Shown in pieces: positions 1 through 6,127 of a DNA stretch of 6,872 nucleotides (position 1 is its first letter; each line of letters begins with the position of its first letter). This DNA is from Candidatus Colwellbacteria bacterium RIFCSPLOWO2_02_FULL_44_20b (GTDB lineage Bacteria > Patescibacteriota > Minisyncoccia > UBA6257 > Colwellbacteraceae), in assembly GCA_001817765.1 (NCBI GenBank), contig MHIZ01000030.1, positions 1-6,872 on the forward strand. The letters run 5' to 3'. The notes under the pieces were generated by a model. That model searched no databases. It saw only the letters and a list, made by a program, of their open reading frames with translations, and was not told where the DNA came from. Both the position numbers and the translations under genes were made by a program.

Positions 1-46
1 GACGGGACGCGGCGCGATTACAAGACGGGACGCGGCGCGATTACAA
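1..46. repeat. Perfect 23-bp tandem duplication within gyrA at the window edge
   Basis: Bases 1-23 and 24-46 are identical (each starts GACGGGACGCGG and ends GATTACAA). Because 23 is not a multiple of 3, the two copies are read in different frames. The second copy, in the frame of the rest of gyrA, encodes the conserved TGRGAIT segment. The first copy encodes the same peptide only in the +2 frame, which runs to a stop at 245-247. A real duplication here would break GyrA, an essential protein, so a misassembly at a contig end is the likelier explanation. Confidence 0.9.
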
Positions 47-1767
47 CTCGAGCCCTTGCTGAGATTGTCGAACGCAAGGGTGGTAGTGGCCGTGATCAAT
101 TTGATATTGTCATCACTGAAATTCCGTATCAGGTCAATAAAGCGGAACTTATTATCAAGATCGCGGAACTTGTTCAGGAGAAACGAATTGAGGGCATTCG
201 TGATGTTCGCGATGAATCAGACCGCGAAGGATTGCGAATTGTTATAGAACTTAAGACCGACGCGGCACCGCAAAAAATCTTAAACCAGCTGTGGCAACAC
301 ACTGATCTTCAGAAGGACTTCCATCTTAATATGGTGGCGCTTGTTGATGGCTTGAAGCCGCAGGTGCTTTCACTTAAGGATGTTATTTTTTATTACATTG
401 AACACCGCAAGGAAGTTGTGCGGCGACGTGCTGAATTTGATCTGAAGGTTGCGAAGGATCGCGAACATATTCTCGAGGGCTTAGCGAAGGCACTTTCGGT
501 TATTGATAAGATCATCGCGACTATCAAAAAATCCGCCGATAAAGACGAAGCGCATACAAACTTGATGAAGAGCTTTAAGTTGAGCGACCTTCAGGCAACA
601 GCGATTTTGGAGATGCGGCTTCAGGCACTTGCGGCACTCGAGCGGCAAAAGATTGAAGATGAACTTAAAGAAAAGCGCAAACTTATCAAAGATCTTGAGG
701 CGTTGCTTTCAAGCCCGCAGAGAATCCTGAGCACTATTAAAGACGAACTTACCGGACTTACGTCTTTCGCGGACGAGCGAAAGACTAAACTGCACTCAGG
801 CGGACTTAAGGAATTTCAAGAAGAAGATCTTGTTCCACAAGAAGAGGTTGTGATCACGCTTTCGCAGAACGGTTACATCAAACGAGTACCACCAAAAACA
901 TTCAAGAGCCAGAAACGTGGTGGTAAGGGACTTATCGGATCGGACGTCGGCGAGGAAGATTTTCTGGCGTATTTTGTTTCGGCTGATACGCATGACGATA
1001 TTCTTTTCTTCACGGATCACGGACGAGTATTTAAATCTAAGGTTTACAACATTCCTGTTGGAAGCAGAACATCAAAAGGGAAAGCTGTTCATAATTTCTT
1101 AAACATTCCCGTGCAGGAGAATATCAGCGCGATCATTACCTACGCGGCGAAGTCGATTAATCCCTCGAGCTACTTGGTGATGGTGACATCGCTTGGTATG
1201 ATTAAGAAGACGAAACTCCAGGACTTTGCAAATATTCGCGCGAATGGTCTTATCGCTCTTGGTTTGCGAAAGGGGGATTTGCTTAAATGGGTGAAACTTT
1301 CGGATGGCAAACAAGAAATTATGATCGGTACCAAATTTGGCCAATCGATTCGATTTAAAGAATCACAGGCGCGTCCGATGGGACGGACAGCCGCGGGGGT
1401 CCGAGGCATTACACTCCACAAGGATGATACGGTGATTTCATTTGATCTTGTTGATACTTCGTATAAGAGCAATTTGCTTCTTGCGGTGATGGACAATGGT
1501 TATGCCAAAACAACTCCGCTTACCCAGTACAAGGTGCAGAACCGTGGCGGCAAGGGCATTAAGACAGCGGAGGTTACGAAGAAGACAGGAAGTCTTGTCG
1601 CGCTTACAGTTTTAACCGACGAGGAAGAATTACTCTCGATCTCTACGAAAGGCCAGATTCTTCGAACGTCGCTCGGGAGCATCCGCAAAACAGGACGGGC
1701 GGCACAGGGCGTACGAATTATGCGGCTTAATCCAGGGGATAAGATCGCAGGCGTTATATGTCTCTAA
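1..1767 (+). CDS. gyrA: DNA gyrase subunit A, C-terminal part (5' end outside window)
   Basis: GyrA is the DNA-cleaving subunit of gyrase, which with GyrB introduces negative supercoils using ATP. About the first quarter, including the catalytic tyrosine, lies upstream. The visible frame begins in the conserved YKTGRG segment, then EIPYQVNKAEL, IAELVQEKRIEGI and DVRDESDREGLRIVIE, followed by the long coiled-coil arm and the LSDLQATAILEMRLQAL segment of the C-gate. The enterobacterial insertion before that segment is absent. The C-terminal DNA-wrapping beta-pinwheel starts with a GyrA box, QKRGGKG (910-930), which identifies GyrA rather than ParC. A second box-like QNRGGKG is at 1537-1557. The protein stops straight after the last blade (GDKIAGVICL), without the acidic tail of E. 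coli GyrA. Bases 1-15 probably do not show the true reading because of the 23-bp duplication. The 3' end overlaps the next gene by 10 nt. Confidence 0.96.
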   Translation, partial: DGTRRDYKTGRGAITTRALAEIVERKGGSGRDQFDIVITEIPYQVNKAELIIKIAELVQEKRIEGIRDVRDESDREGLRIVIELKTDAAPQKILNQLWQHTDLQKDFHLNMVALVDGLKPQVLSLKDVIFYYIEHRKEVVRRRAEFDLKVAKDREHILEGLAKALSVIDKIIATIKKSADKDEAHTNLMKSFKLSDLQATAILEMRLQALAALERQKIEDELKEKRKLIKDLEALLSSPQRILSTIKDELTGLTSFADERKTKLHSGGLKEFQEEDLVPQEEVVITLSQNGYIKRVPPKTFKSQKRGGKGLIGSDVGEEDFLAYFVSADTHDDILFFTDHGRVFKSKVYNIPVGSRTSKGKAVHNFLNIPVQENISAIITYAAKSINPSSYLVMVTSLGMIKKTKLQDFANIRANGLIALGLRKGDLLKWVKLSDGKQEIMIGTKFGQSIRFKESQARPMGRTAAGVRGITLHKDDTVISFDLVDTSYKSNLLLAVMDNGYAKTTPLTQYKVQNRGGKGIKTAEVTKKTGSLVALTVLTDEEELLSISTKGQILRTSLGSIRKTGRAAQGVRIMRLNPGDKIAGVICL

Positions 1768-3068
1768 AAAAATATTCAAACGGTTTCACTCATAACCAAC
1801 TTATTATTCTTGGCGGCGCCGGGATAATTGTCGTTTTTTTCATACTCGTATTCTTAGGCGTTCTTCCCGGCGGGCGCGATCCGGCGGCAGAACGAGCGCA
1901 ACTTACTTTCTGGGGAGTCTTCGATACGCGGAGTACATGGGATGATCTTATTTCCGACTACATCGAAGAACATCCGGGGGTCAGTATTACCTATCGCGAA
2001 CTTTCTTCCTCGGCATACGAGAATGATCTTATAAACGCGCTCGCGATTGATGAGGGTCCGGATATTTTTATGATTCAGAATTCGTGGCTGCCTCGCTACA
2101 CGAATAAAGTTGTTCCTCTTACTGCCCAGGCGTTTCCTCCAAGCCGGCTTGATGTTTTATATCCAGAAGTTGTCGCGAGTGATTTTGTCTATAACGGGCA
2201 AGTGCACGCGCTGCCGCTTTCGGTTGATACGCTCGCGCTTTATTACAACAAAGATACTTTCAATAACAAACAAATTGTTTTTCCTCCGAAGACGTGGGAT
2301 GAGTTCAAACTTTACGCGACTCGGGTTCGAGAATTTGGCGCGGGCGGGGTACTTTCGAAAACCGGAGCGGCGATTGGCGGAACTCCCAAGAGCGTCAACC
2401 GAGCGACTGATATTGTCGGTCTTCTTATGATGCAATACGGAGCGACGATGAGCGATGTATCGCGCGGACAAGCAACGTTTGACAGCGACGTGGGACTTTC
2501 TGGACTTAATTTTTACACTCAATTCAGCTCACCACGGGGACTTTACTATACGTGGAATGATTCTATGGGAAATTCCGTTGATGAATTTGTGAGTCAGCGA
2601 GCCGCGATGATGATTAATTATTCTTACCAGATCGAGAACTTACAGGCGAAAAATCCTTTCTTGAACTTTGGCATCGCGCCCGTACCTCAGCGAGCTGGAG
2701 CGGCGAGAGCTATCAATTACGCGAATTATTGGGGCCTTACGGTTTCTGCTAAGAGCACGAACTCGGCGGCGGCGTGGGATTTTATTAAATTCGTGACGAC
2801 AAGCGAAGCGGGAGCAGAAAAATATCTTCAGCTTACCAAGCGGCCGCCGGCGCTTCGAATCTTACTTCAAAAATACCAAAACGATCCGCTTTTAGGCGCG
2901 TTTATCCAACAGGCGCTTACAGCACAGAGTTGGTATCAGGGTGACAACGCGGCAACAGAGCGAGCGCTTACGAATATGTTAGAATTGGTCATAGGAGGTA
3001 AACTGAAAGCTCAGGACGCACTGCGGAGAGCTGAGGACGAAGTAACGCTTATCATTTCACGATTATGA
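1758..3068 (+). CDS. Membrane-anchored extracellular solute-binding protein, family 1 (MalE-like)
   Basis: 436 residues. A short basic N-terminus and one strong hydrophobic segment (about residues 14-36) precede the globular part. There is no lipobox cysteine, so the protein is probably anchored by this uncleaved helix with the rest outside the membrane. The body has the usual layout of family 1 (SBP_bac_1/8, sugar-type) binding proteins: LTFWGVFD as the first strand, DEGPDIFMI (98-106), the hallmark LPLSVDTLALYYNKDTF (152-168), TWDEF (179-183), AAMMINYSY (282-290) and the late SAAAWDFIKFV (336-346). Such proteins deliver sugars or oligomers to ABC importers, but no permease or ATPase is seen here, so the ligand and even a transport role are unproven. 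The ATG lies inside the end of gyrA, and the following pilin gene begins at ATGA over its stop codon, so it is probably translated from the gyrA message. No strong Shine-Dalgarno sequence is visible. Confidence 0.88.
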   Translation: MSLKKYSNGFTHNQLIILGGAGIIVVFFILVFLGVLPGGRDPAAERAQLTFWGVFDTRSTWDDLISDYIEEHPGVSITYRELSSSAYENDLINALAIDEGPDIFMIQNSWLPRYTNKVVPLTAQAFPPSRLDVLYPEVVASDFVYNGQVHALPLSVDTLALYYNKDTFNNKQIVFPPKTWDEFKLYATRVREFGAGGVLSKTGAAIGGTPKSVNRATDIVGLLMMQYGATMSDVSRGQATFDSDVGLSGLNFYTQFSSPRGLYYTWNDSMGNSVDEFVSQRAAMMINYSYQIENLQAKNPFLNFGIAPVPQRAGAARAINYANYWGLTVSAKSTNSAAAWDFIKFVTTSEAGAEKYLQLTKRPPALRILLQKYQNDPLLGAFIQQALTAQSWYQGDNAATERALTNMLELVIGGKLKAQDALRRAEDEVTLIISRL

Positions 3069-3442
3069 ACTTTCTCTTATCATTTTTTGATCGAGTTCAG
3101 GTAGCGCTCGCGCAAACCACTCTTCTTCCAACCGCGCCAGATGGTGATCCGACAAAATATACGTTTTGTCATCTTTTACAACTCGGTGAAAACGTTTTCA
3201 ATTTTCTTATCACGCTTTCACTTATTCTCGCGGTTGCGGCGATGGTTTATGGCGGGGCCAGGATTATGGTCGCGGCGGGGGAGCCTGCGAATGTGCAAAC
3301 GGGAAAATCCGCAATCAAGGCGGCAGTTTTTGGAGTGCTTATTATTTTCGGTTCGGGACTTATTGTTCGTTTTATCATCAGGATTTTGTCCGGCGGGGAT
3401 ATCGAGCCGTGGACTAAATTAACCTGTGTTCCAACGCTTTAG
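3065..3442 (+). CDS. Small two-helix T4SS pilin-like protein (VirB2/TrbC type), copy 1
   Basis: 125 residues. A signal-like N-terminus ends in VALAQ (possible cleavage after ALA, residue 16). Two transmembrane helices follow (about 44-65 and 84-106), joined by a short polar loop with the motif YGGARIMVAAGEP followed by a GKSAI stretch. This is the architecture of VirB2/TrbC-like pilins and of the type IV secretion pilin family common in Patescibacteria. Two cysteines, one before the first helix (C35) and one in the C-terminal tail (C121), would lie on the same side of the membrane and could pair. The gene starts at ATGA overlapping the stop codon of the binding-protein gene and ends in TAGTG shared with the next gene, so all three are probably made together. 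No Shine-Dalgarno sequence is visible. The pilin call rests on topology and motif; a membrane protein of another role cannot be excluded. Confidence 0.78.
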   Translation: MNFLLSFFDRVQVALAQTTLLPTAPDGDPTKYTFCHLLQLGENVFNFLITLSLILAVAAMVYGGARIMVAAGEPANVQTGKSAIKAAVFGVLIIFGSGLIVRFIIRILSGGDIEPWTKLTCVPTL

Positions 3443-3873
3443 TGAAACATATTACTTACTTTTTACTTCAGGTTTCTCTTTTGCCGTTTTCTTTGCGTAG
3501 GGTTTTTGCTGTAGGAAGCGGGAGTGATCAGCCAGGGAGTGGACGAGCTCCTGGAGATCCAGCCGCAGACTCGATTATAGAATTTAAGTCCCCGACCGAG
3601 AACGAAGATTTGCTTTGTTTTATAGACCATATAGCTAATGTTTTTGCGTTTCAGATCGCACCAATTATTGTTGTGACCATGATTCTTTATGGGGCATTTC
3701 GCATGCTTACGGCGGCCGGTGATCCAGAGGCGTTTGCGGTCGGCAAGAAAACTATCGTGTACAGCGTTCTAGGTTATATTATTGTGCTTCTTATCGCAGG
3801 GGTCGTTGATATCAGGATGCTTTTCAACGACATTTTTGATGGCAATACTCAAGCTCTAGATTGTAGGAGTTGA
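3442..3873 (+). CDS. Small two-helix T4SS pilin-like protein, copy 2 (GTG start)
   Basis: 143 residues, starting at a GTG whose first base is the last base of the previous stop codon (TAGTG). A signal-like segment ends at VFA (about residue 23), followed by a Gly/Pro/Ser-rich linker (about 24-42) that copies 1 and 3 lack. Two transmembrane helices (about 66-88 and 104-124) flank the loop motif YGAFRMLTAAGDPE and then GKKTI. The loop matches copy 1 position by position (YGxxRxxxAAGxP, then GK), so these two are paralogues. As in copy 1, one Cys lies just before helix 1 (C59) and one near the C-terminus (C141). No ribosome binding site is seen, so translation probably depends on reinitiation after copy 1. 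Its role as a pilus or secretion-channel subunit is inferred from the family. Confidence 0.78.
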   Translation: MKHITYFLLQVSLLPFSLRRVFAVGSGSDQPGSGRAPGDPAADSIIEFKSPTENEDLLCFIDHIANVFAFQIAPIIVVTMILYGAFRMLTAAGDPEAFAVGKKTIVYSVLGYIIVLLIAGVVDIRMLFNDIFDGNTQALDCRS

Positions 3874-3897
3874 AAAATCTTTTAATTTTTCTATACT
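3870..3897 (+). promoter_or_regulatory. Putative sigma-70-type promoter for the third pilin gene
   Basis: TTGAAA (3870-3875, overlapping the previous stop codon) and TATACT (3892-3897) are separated by 16 bases, placing a start near 3904 and a leader of about 38 nt. The spacer also holds a 7-bp AT-rich inverted repeat, GAAAAAT/ATTTTTC (3872-3878/3885-3891), which could act as a weak terminator for the upstream operon. No Shine-Dalgarno sequence precedes the ATG at 3943. Confidence 0.5.
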
Positions 3898-3942
3898 TAT
3901 TACTAGAGACTTAAAAGGTCGTTTTTACTACCCTAATCATTT

Positions 3943-4302
3943 ATGAACACTATTAAATCGAAACTTTTAGGGATTGCTTTAGGGGCTTCGACCGCATTAC
4001 CGCTTGCGGTGTTCGCTCAAGCTTCTCCCGAGAACGAGACAACTCCTGTCGCGGCTTGCACAACCTTAGCGACGTGTCTTACGAAGATTCAAAGAATCAA
4101 CAACTTCGCGTTTTCAGTTCTTCTTGTTGTTGCGGTTGGTTTCATTATTTACGCAGCCTTTCTTTACCTTGGGGCAACGGGAGACGAAGAGAAACTCAAG
4201 AAGGCGAAGACAATGATTATCTACGCGGCGGTTGCTGTTGGCGTAGCGGTTCTTGCTCAGACTATTGTTTACGGCATTAAGGGAATTGTTGGAGGAATTT
4301 AA
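3943..4302 (+). CDS. Small two-helix T4SS pilin-like protein, copy 3
   Basis: 119 residues. A clear signal peptide ends in AVFA (residues 22-25). A short extracytoplasmic stretch with two close cysteines (C39 and C45) is followed by two transmembrane helices (about 55-76 and 91-112). The loop between them reads YLGATGDEEKLKKAK, the same G-D-acidic then basic pattern as copies 1 and 2 but more diverged. It ends right after helix 2 with GIVGGI, so it lacks the Cys-bearing tail of the other two. It is the most compact and most VirB2-like of the three. It is set apart by a 69-bp gap with a candidate promoter and followed at once by a strong terminator, so it is probably transcribed on its own as well as by read-through. 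That would suit the major subunit of a filament, but this is inference. A DUF-type membrane protein is the alternative. Confidence 0.8.
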   Translation: MNTIKSKLLGIALGASTALPLAVFAQASPENETTPVAACTTLATCLTKIQRINNFAFSVLLVVAVGFIIYAAFLYLGATGDEEKLKKAKTMIIYAAVAVGVAVLAQTIVYGIKGIVGGI

Positions 4303-4321
4303 TTTTGTGTTTTAGAAATCA

Positions 4322-4351
4322 AAAACCCTCGCCACTAATGGCGAGGGTTTT
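4322..4351. terminator. Strong hairpin terminator, convergent gene ends
   Basis: Perfect 12-bp stem AAAACCCTCGCC / GGCGAGGGTTTT with loop ACTAAT (4334-4339), 19 bases after the stop of the third pilin gene. The right arm ends in a T run on the plus strand, and the A run on the left gives a T run on the minus strand, so it can end transcription from both sides. Confidence 0.9.
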
Positions 4352-4375
4352 GGTTTAGATCTTATTATCTAAACC
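4352..4375. terminator. Second hairpin abutting the stop codon of the minus-strand operon
   Basis: Perfect 9-bp stem GGTTTAGAT / ATCTAAACC with loop CTTATT (4361-4366). It starts directly after the 12-bp hairpin and ends one base before the minus-strand stop codon (4376-4378). It is AT-rich and lacks its own long T run, so it probably assists the neighbouring terminator or protects the 3' end of the minus-strand message. Confidence 0.6.
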
Positions 4376-4855
4376 CTAGTACATATATGCCGCAATCGTT
4401 ACTTTCTTTCCAGTTGGTCCCCAAAACCTCACAACGGGCCGTCTTTCACCAAAGCAGTCGTTGATGTTCCATATCGTTCCATCCTCGAATTCCACCTTTG
4501 TTCCCTCTGGTCCCCAGAAGAAGTAATCAGTTCGTGGGGGAACGTCTTTGTTCCACCTTGTTTTTTGATTTTCTCCCAGGAGCGTTACTTTGGTTTCCAG
4601 GATCTTTTTCGCTTTTGGTGACACTGGAGTAGGGGCGCATCCTTCGGATGAGAGTGGGGGTCTTTCTGTAATAGATGTTGTCGATACCGACTTTTCTGTT
4701 TCTTTATTTTTAACCTTTGTTGGTATGACGAACAGCAGAAATCCCGCGATGCCCATACATAGGAATATTACTAGAAGTGTCGTATGAGTTTTATCAGAGA
4801 ACGGTTTGTTGTTTGGTGTTTTTGATGTCTCACCCGACGTTTCTCCGTTTGTCAT
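4376..4855 (-). CDS. Single-pass membrane protein of unknown function with repeated FWGPxGxKV motif
   Basis: 159 residues; the family is not recognised. Residues 1-24 are polar and rich in Thr, Ser, Asn and Gly; residues 25-45 form one transmembrane helix followed by a basic stretch (KVKNK). A Ser/Thr/Pro-rich linker (about 50-82) leads to a beta-rich C-terminal domain (about 85-159). That domain contains FFWGPEGTKVEF (112-123) and RFWGPTGKKVTI (143-154), an internal repeat about 31 residues apart, suggesting two similar strands or hairpins. Two Cys (C73 and C134) are outside the helix. The ATG overlaps the stop of the SPFH gene (ATGA) and has a perfect AGGAGG nine bases upstream. It is therefore made with the SPFH protein and probably works with it at the membrane. 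It is not an NfeD homologue, the usual small partner of SPFH proteins, as far as can be seen. Confidence 0.75.
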   Translation of the reverse strand: MTNGETSGETSKTPNNKPFSDKTHTTLLVIFLCMGIAGFLLFVIPTKVKNKETEKSVSTTSITERPPLSSEGCAPTPVSPKAKKILETKVTLLGENQKTRWNKDVPPRTDYFFWGPEGTKVEFEDGTIWNINDCFGERRPVVRFWGPTGKKVTIAAYMY

Positions 4856-6054
4856 ACGTTACCACCTCCTTTCTGTTGCTGACCACCGACTTTTCTTTTT
4901 AGGTGATCGTAAGCGGTAAATGCTCCAGCGATCTGACCGACAAGTCTTTTGTCCTGATCGCTAATTCCCGTGATATTAATGTTGATTTCTTCAACATCTA
5001 ATTTTCCAGGAATCTTGCCTCTATCTGCCTGAAACCGCGCTGTCGTTTTGTCGAAAGTCGCAGTCGGATCGAGTCTCTTGACCTTTTTGAAGCTCTCGAT
5101 AATTAAATCTCTTTCGATTGCTTCCGCTTCGCTGTCCATTTTTTCTTTCGCTACATTCTGAGCGGATTCTATCCATTTTCCGGTTCCTTCGATTTTGACA
5201 TTGAGCCGTTTTAGAACCACTCCGAAGCCGGGGATCTCCTCTGACCCTTCACCCTTTTTTACGATTTCAATTACTTTTTTTCTTTCCTCTAAGATCTTTA
5301 TAAGGTCAGGAAGTTTTTTAAGATCATTGTCTAATTCTTCCTTTACCTTCGACCAATTTTCTCCAAATTGTTTCTTCTCATATTCGTTGGGAGGAATTTT
5401 GTCGAAGTATTTGAAAAGAATCGGTGTTGGAATGTCGGAAGGAATCTTGGAGAGTTTTTCTCCGAGAATTCTTTTCACAAGGACCGCGACCGCGTCTTCT
5501 CTTGATTTCAGAGCATCGAGTCCGGTTTTTGGTCCTTCTCCATCAGCTTGAATCCAAAAACTAATTCGTTCTTGGACAAGACCCCTTAGGATGTCTTCCA
5601 CCCCTTTTTTACCGCCTGTTAGCTGAAACTCCCATAGACTTCTCCATAAATTCTCGTTTGGCACGTAGGTAAGACTTACTATCACTTTTATTGGCGCATG
5701 GTCGCCCGGCACCATTCCCTCGACCATAATGTCGATATTTTGTTTTTCGACTTCAATTGGGATGTAGTCGTAAAGAATTCCTCTTAAGAAAAAGAGGCGT
5801 AGCCCTCTCTTTTTCACTTTCTGGGCCCGTTCAGGGTCTCCATAGAACGTTACGAGAGCTGCGGTTGCTGGTTTCGCTGGAATGTTTCTCAGATCGTGGA
5901 GAAGCCATAGTCCCACCAGAGCTATAAGAGCTAAGATCGCGCCAAGTGCTTTACTTGTTGATCCTAGTAAAATCTCTCCAGTTACTACTGCGATCACTAC
6001 GATTAGAGATAACAATATGATGAGTTTTTTGGTTTTCATAATTACTCTTATCAC
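4852..6054 (-). CDS. SPFH/Band 7-like (stomatin/prohibitin type) membrane protein
   Basis: 400 residues from GTG at 6054. Two hydrophobic segments (about 9-31 and 37-53) form a membrane hairpin or two passes. The following domain resembles the SPFH/Band 7 fold: AALVTFYGDPERAQKV, then KRGLRLFF, a P-I-x-V-E-x-Q-x-I-D strand (98-108), a V-x-V-S-L-T-Y strand (124-130), a helix with EDILRGLVQERISFWI (153-168), and later GFGVVLKRLNVKIE (276-289) followed by a long charged helix. SPFH proteins form large oligomeric membrane scaffolds that control proteases or membrane domains. A charged stretch (about 203-272) separates the two halves and seems longer than usual. The C-terminus ends in a Gly/Gln/Lys-rich tail. 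GAGGT seven bases before the GTG supports this start; an internal ATG at 6039 would give MKTKKL and 395 residues. The family call rests on pattern, not on a profile search. Confidence 0.75.
   Translation of the reverse strand: MIRVIMKTKKLIILLSLIVVIAVVTGEILLGSTSKALGAILALIALVGLWLLHDLRNIPAKPATAALVTFYGDPERAQKVKKRGLRLFFLRGILYDYIPIEVEKQNIDIMVEGMVPGDHAPIKVIVSLTYVPNENLWRSLWEFQLTGGKKGVEDILRGLVQERISFWIQADGEGPKTGLDALKSREDAVAVLVKRILGEKLSKIPSDIPTPILFKYFDKIPPNEYEKKQFGENWSKVKEELDNDLKKLPDLIKILEERKKVIEIVKKGEGSEEIPGFGVVLKRLNVKIEGTGKWIESAQNVAKEKMDSEAEAIERDLIIESFKKVKRLDPTATFDKTTARFQADRGKIPGKLDVEEININITGISDQDKRLVGQIAGAFTAYDHLKRKVGGQQQKGGGNV
4865..4870 (-). promoter_or_regulatory. Consensus Shine-Dalgarno AGGAGG for the unknown membrane protein
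   Basis: Read on the minus strand, AGGAGGTGG (4870-4862) lies within the last codons of the SPFH gene, with nine bases between AGGAGG and the ATG at 4855-4853. It supports this start. The plus-strand genes of the window have nothing comparable. Confidence 0.85.
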
Positions 6055-6061
6055 GTGGCAA

Positions 6062-6066
6062 ACCTC
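6062..6066 (-). promoter_or_regulatory. Shine-Dalgarno GAGGT supporting the GTG start of the SPFH gene
   Basis: On the minus strand GAGGT is followed by seven bases (TTGCCAC) and then GTG at 6054-6052. The competing in-frame ATG at 6039 has only a weak AAGAG upstream, so the GTG is preferred. Confidence 0.65.
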
Positions 6067-6100
6067 AGCGGTCTGTCACTTGCTTTATAAACTTGTGAAC

Positions 6101-6118
6101 GAACAGTCGACACTGTTC
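6101..6118. promoter_or_regulatory. Palindrome GAACAGT-N4-ACTGTTC at the transcription start: candidate operator
   Basis: Perfect 7-bp arms (6101-6107 and 6112-6118) around CGAC. A second inverted repeat, CACTG-TT-CAGTG (6111-6122), overlaps it. The pair lies just downstream of the minus-strand -10 element, roughly over +1 to +20, where a repressor would block the SPFH operon. It could instead be a hairpin at the 5' end of the message. The binding protein is unknown. Confidence 0.5.
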
Positions 6119-6127
6119 AGTGCCGTA

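Noticed and set aside
56..247. A 63-codon open frame on the plus strand
   Set aside because: It is the +2 frame of gyrA, open because of the 23-bp duplication and base composition; the conserved GyrA residues are all in frame 1.
1170..1496. Minus-strand open frames opposite gyrA (also 796-1020 and 1500-1688)
   Set aside because: They are antisense shadows of conserved GyrA pinwheel blades and show no recognisable features.
1537..1557. Second GyrA-box-like motif (QNRGGKG) as an oddity
   Set aside because: Box-like motifs on later pinwheel blades occur in other GyrA proteins, so this alone is not unusual.
5195..5551. A plus-strand open frame opposite the SPFH gene
   Set aside because: It is low-complexity (Ser/Phe-rich) antisense of a well-supported coding region, with no ribosome binding site.
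6101..6118. LexA (SOS) box
   Set aside because: The arms contain GAAC and GTTC but 10 bases apart, not the GAAC-N4-GTTC of Gram-positive boxes, and the ACAG/CTGT halves are in the reverse order of the E. coli box.
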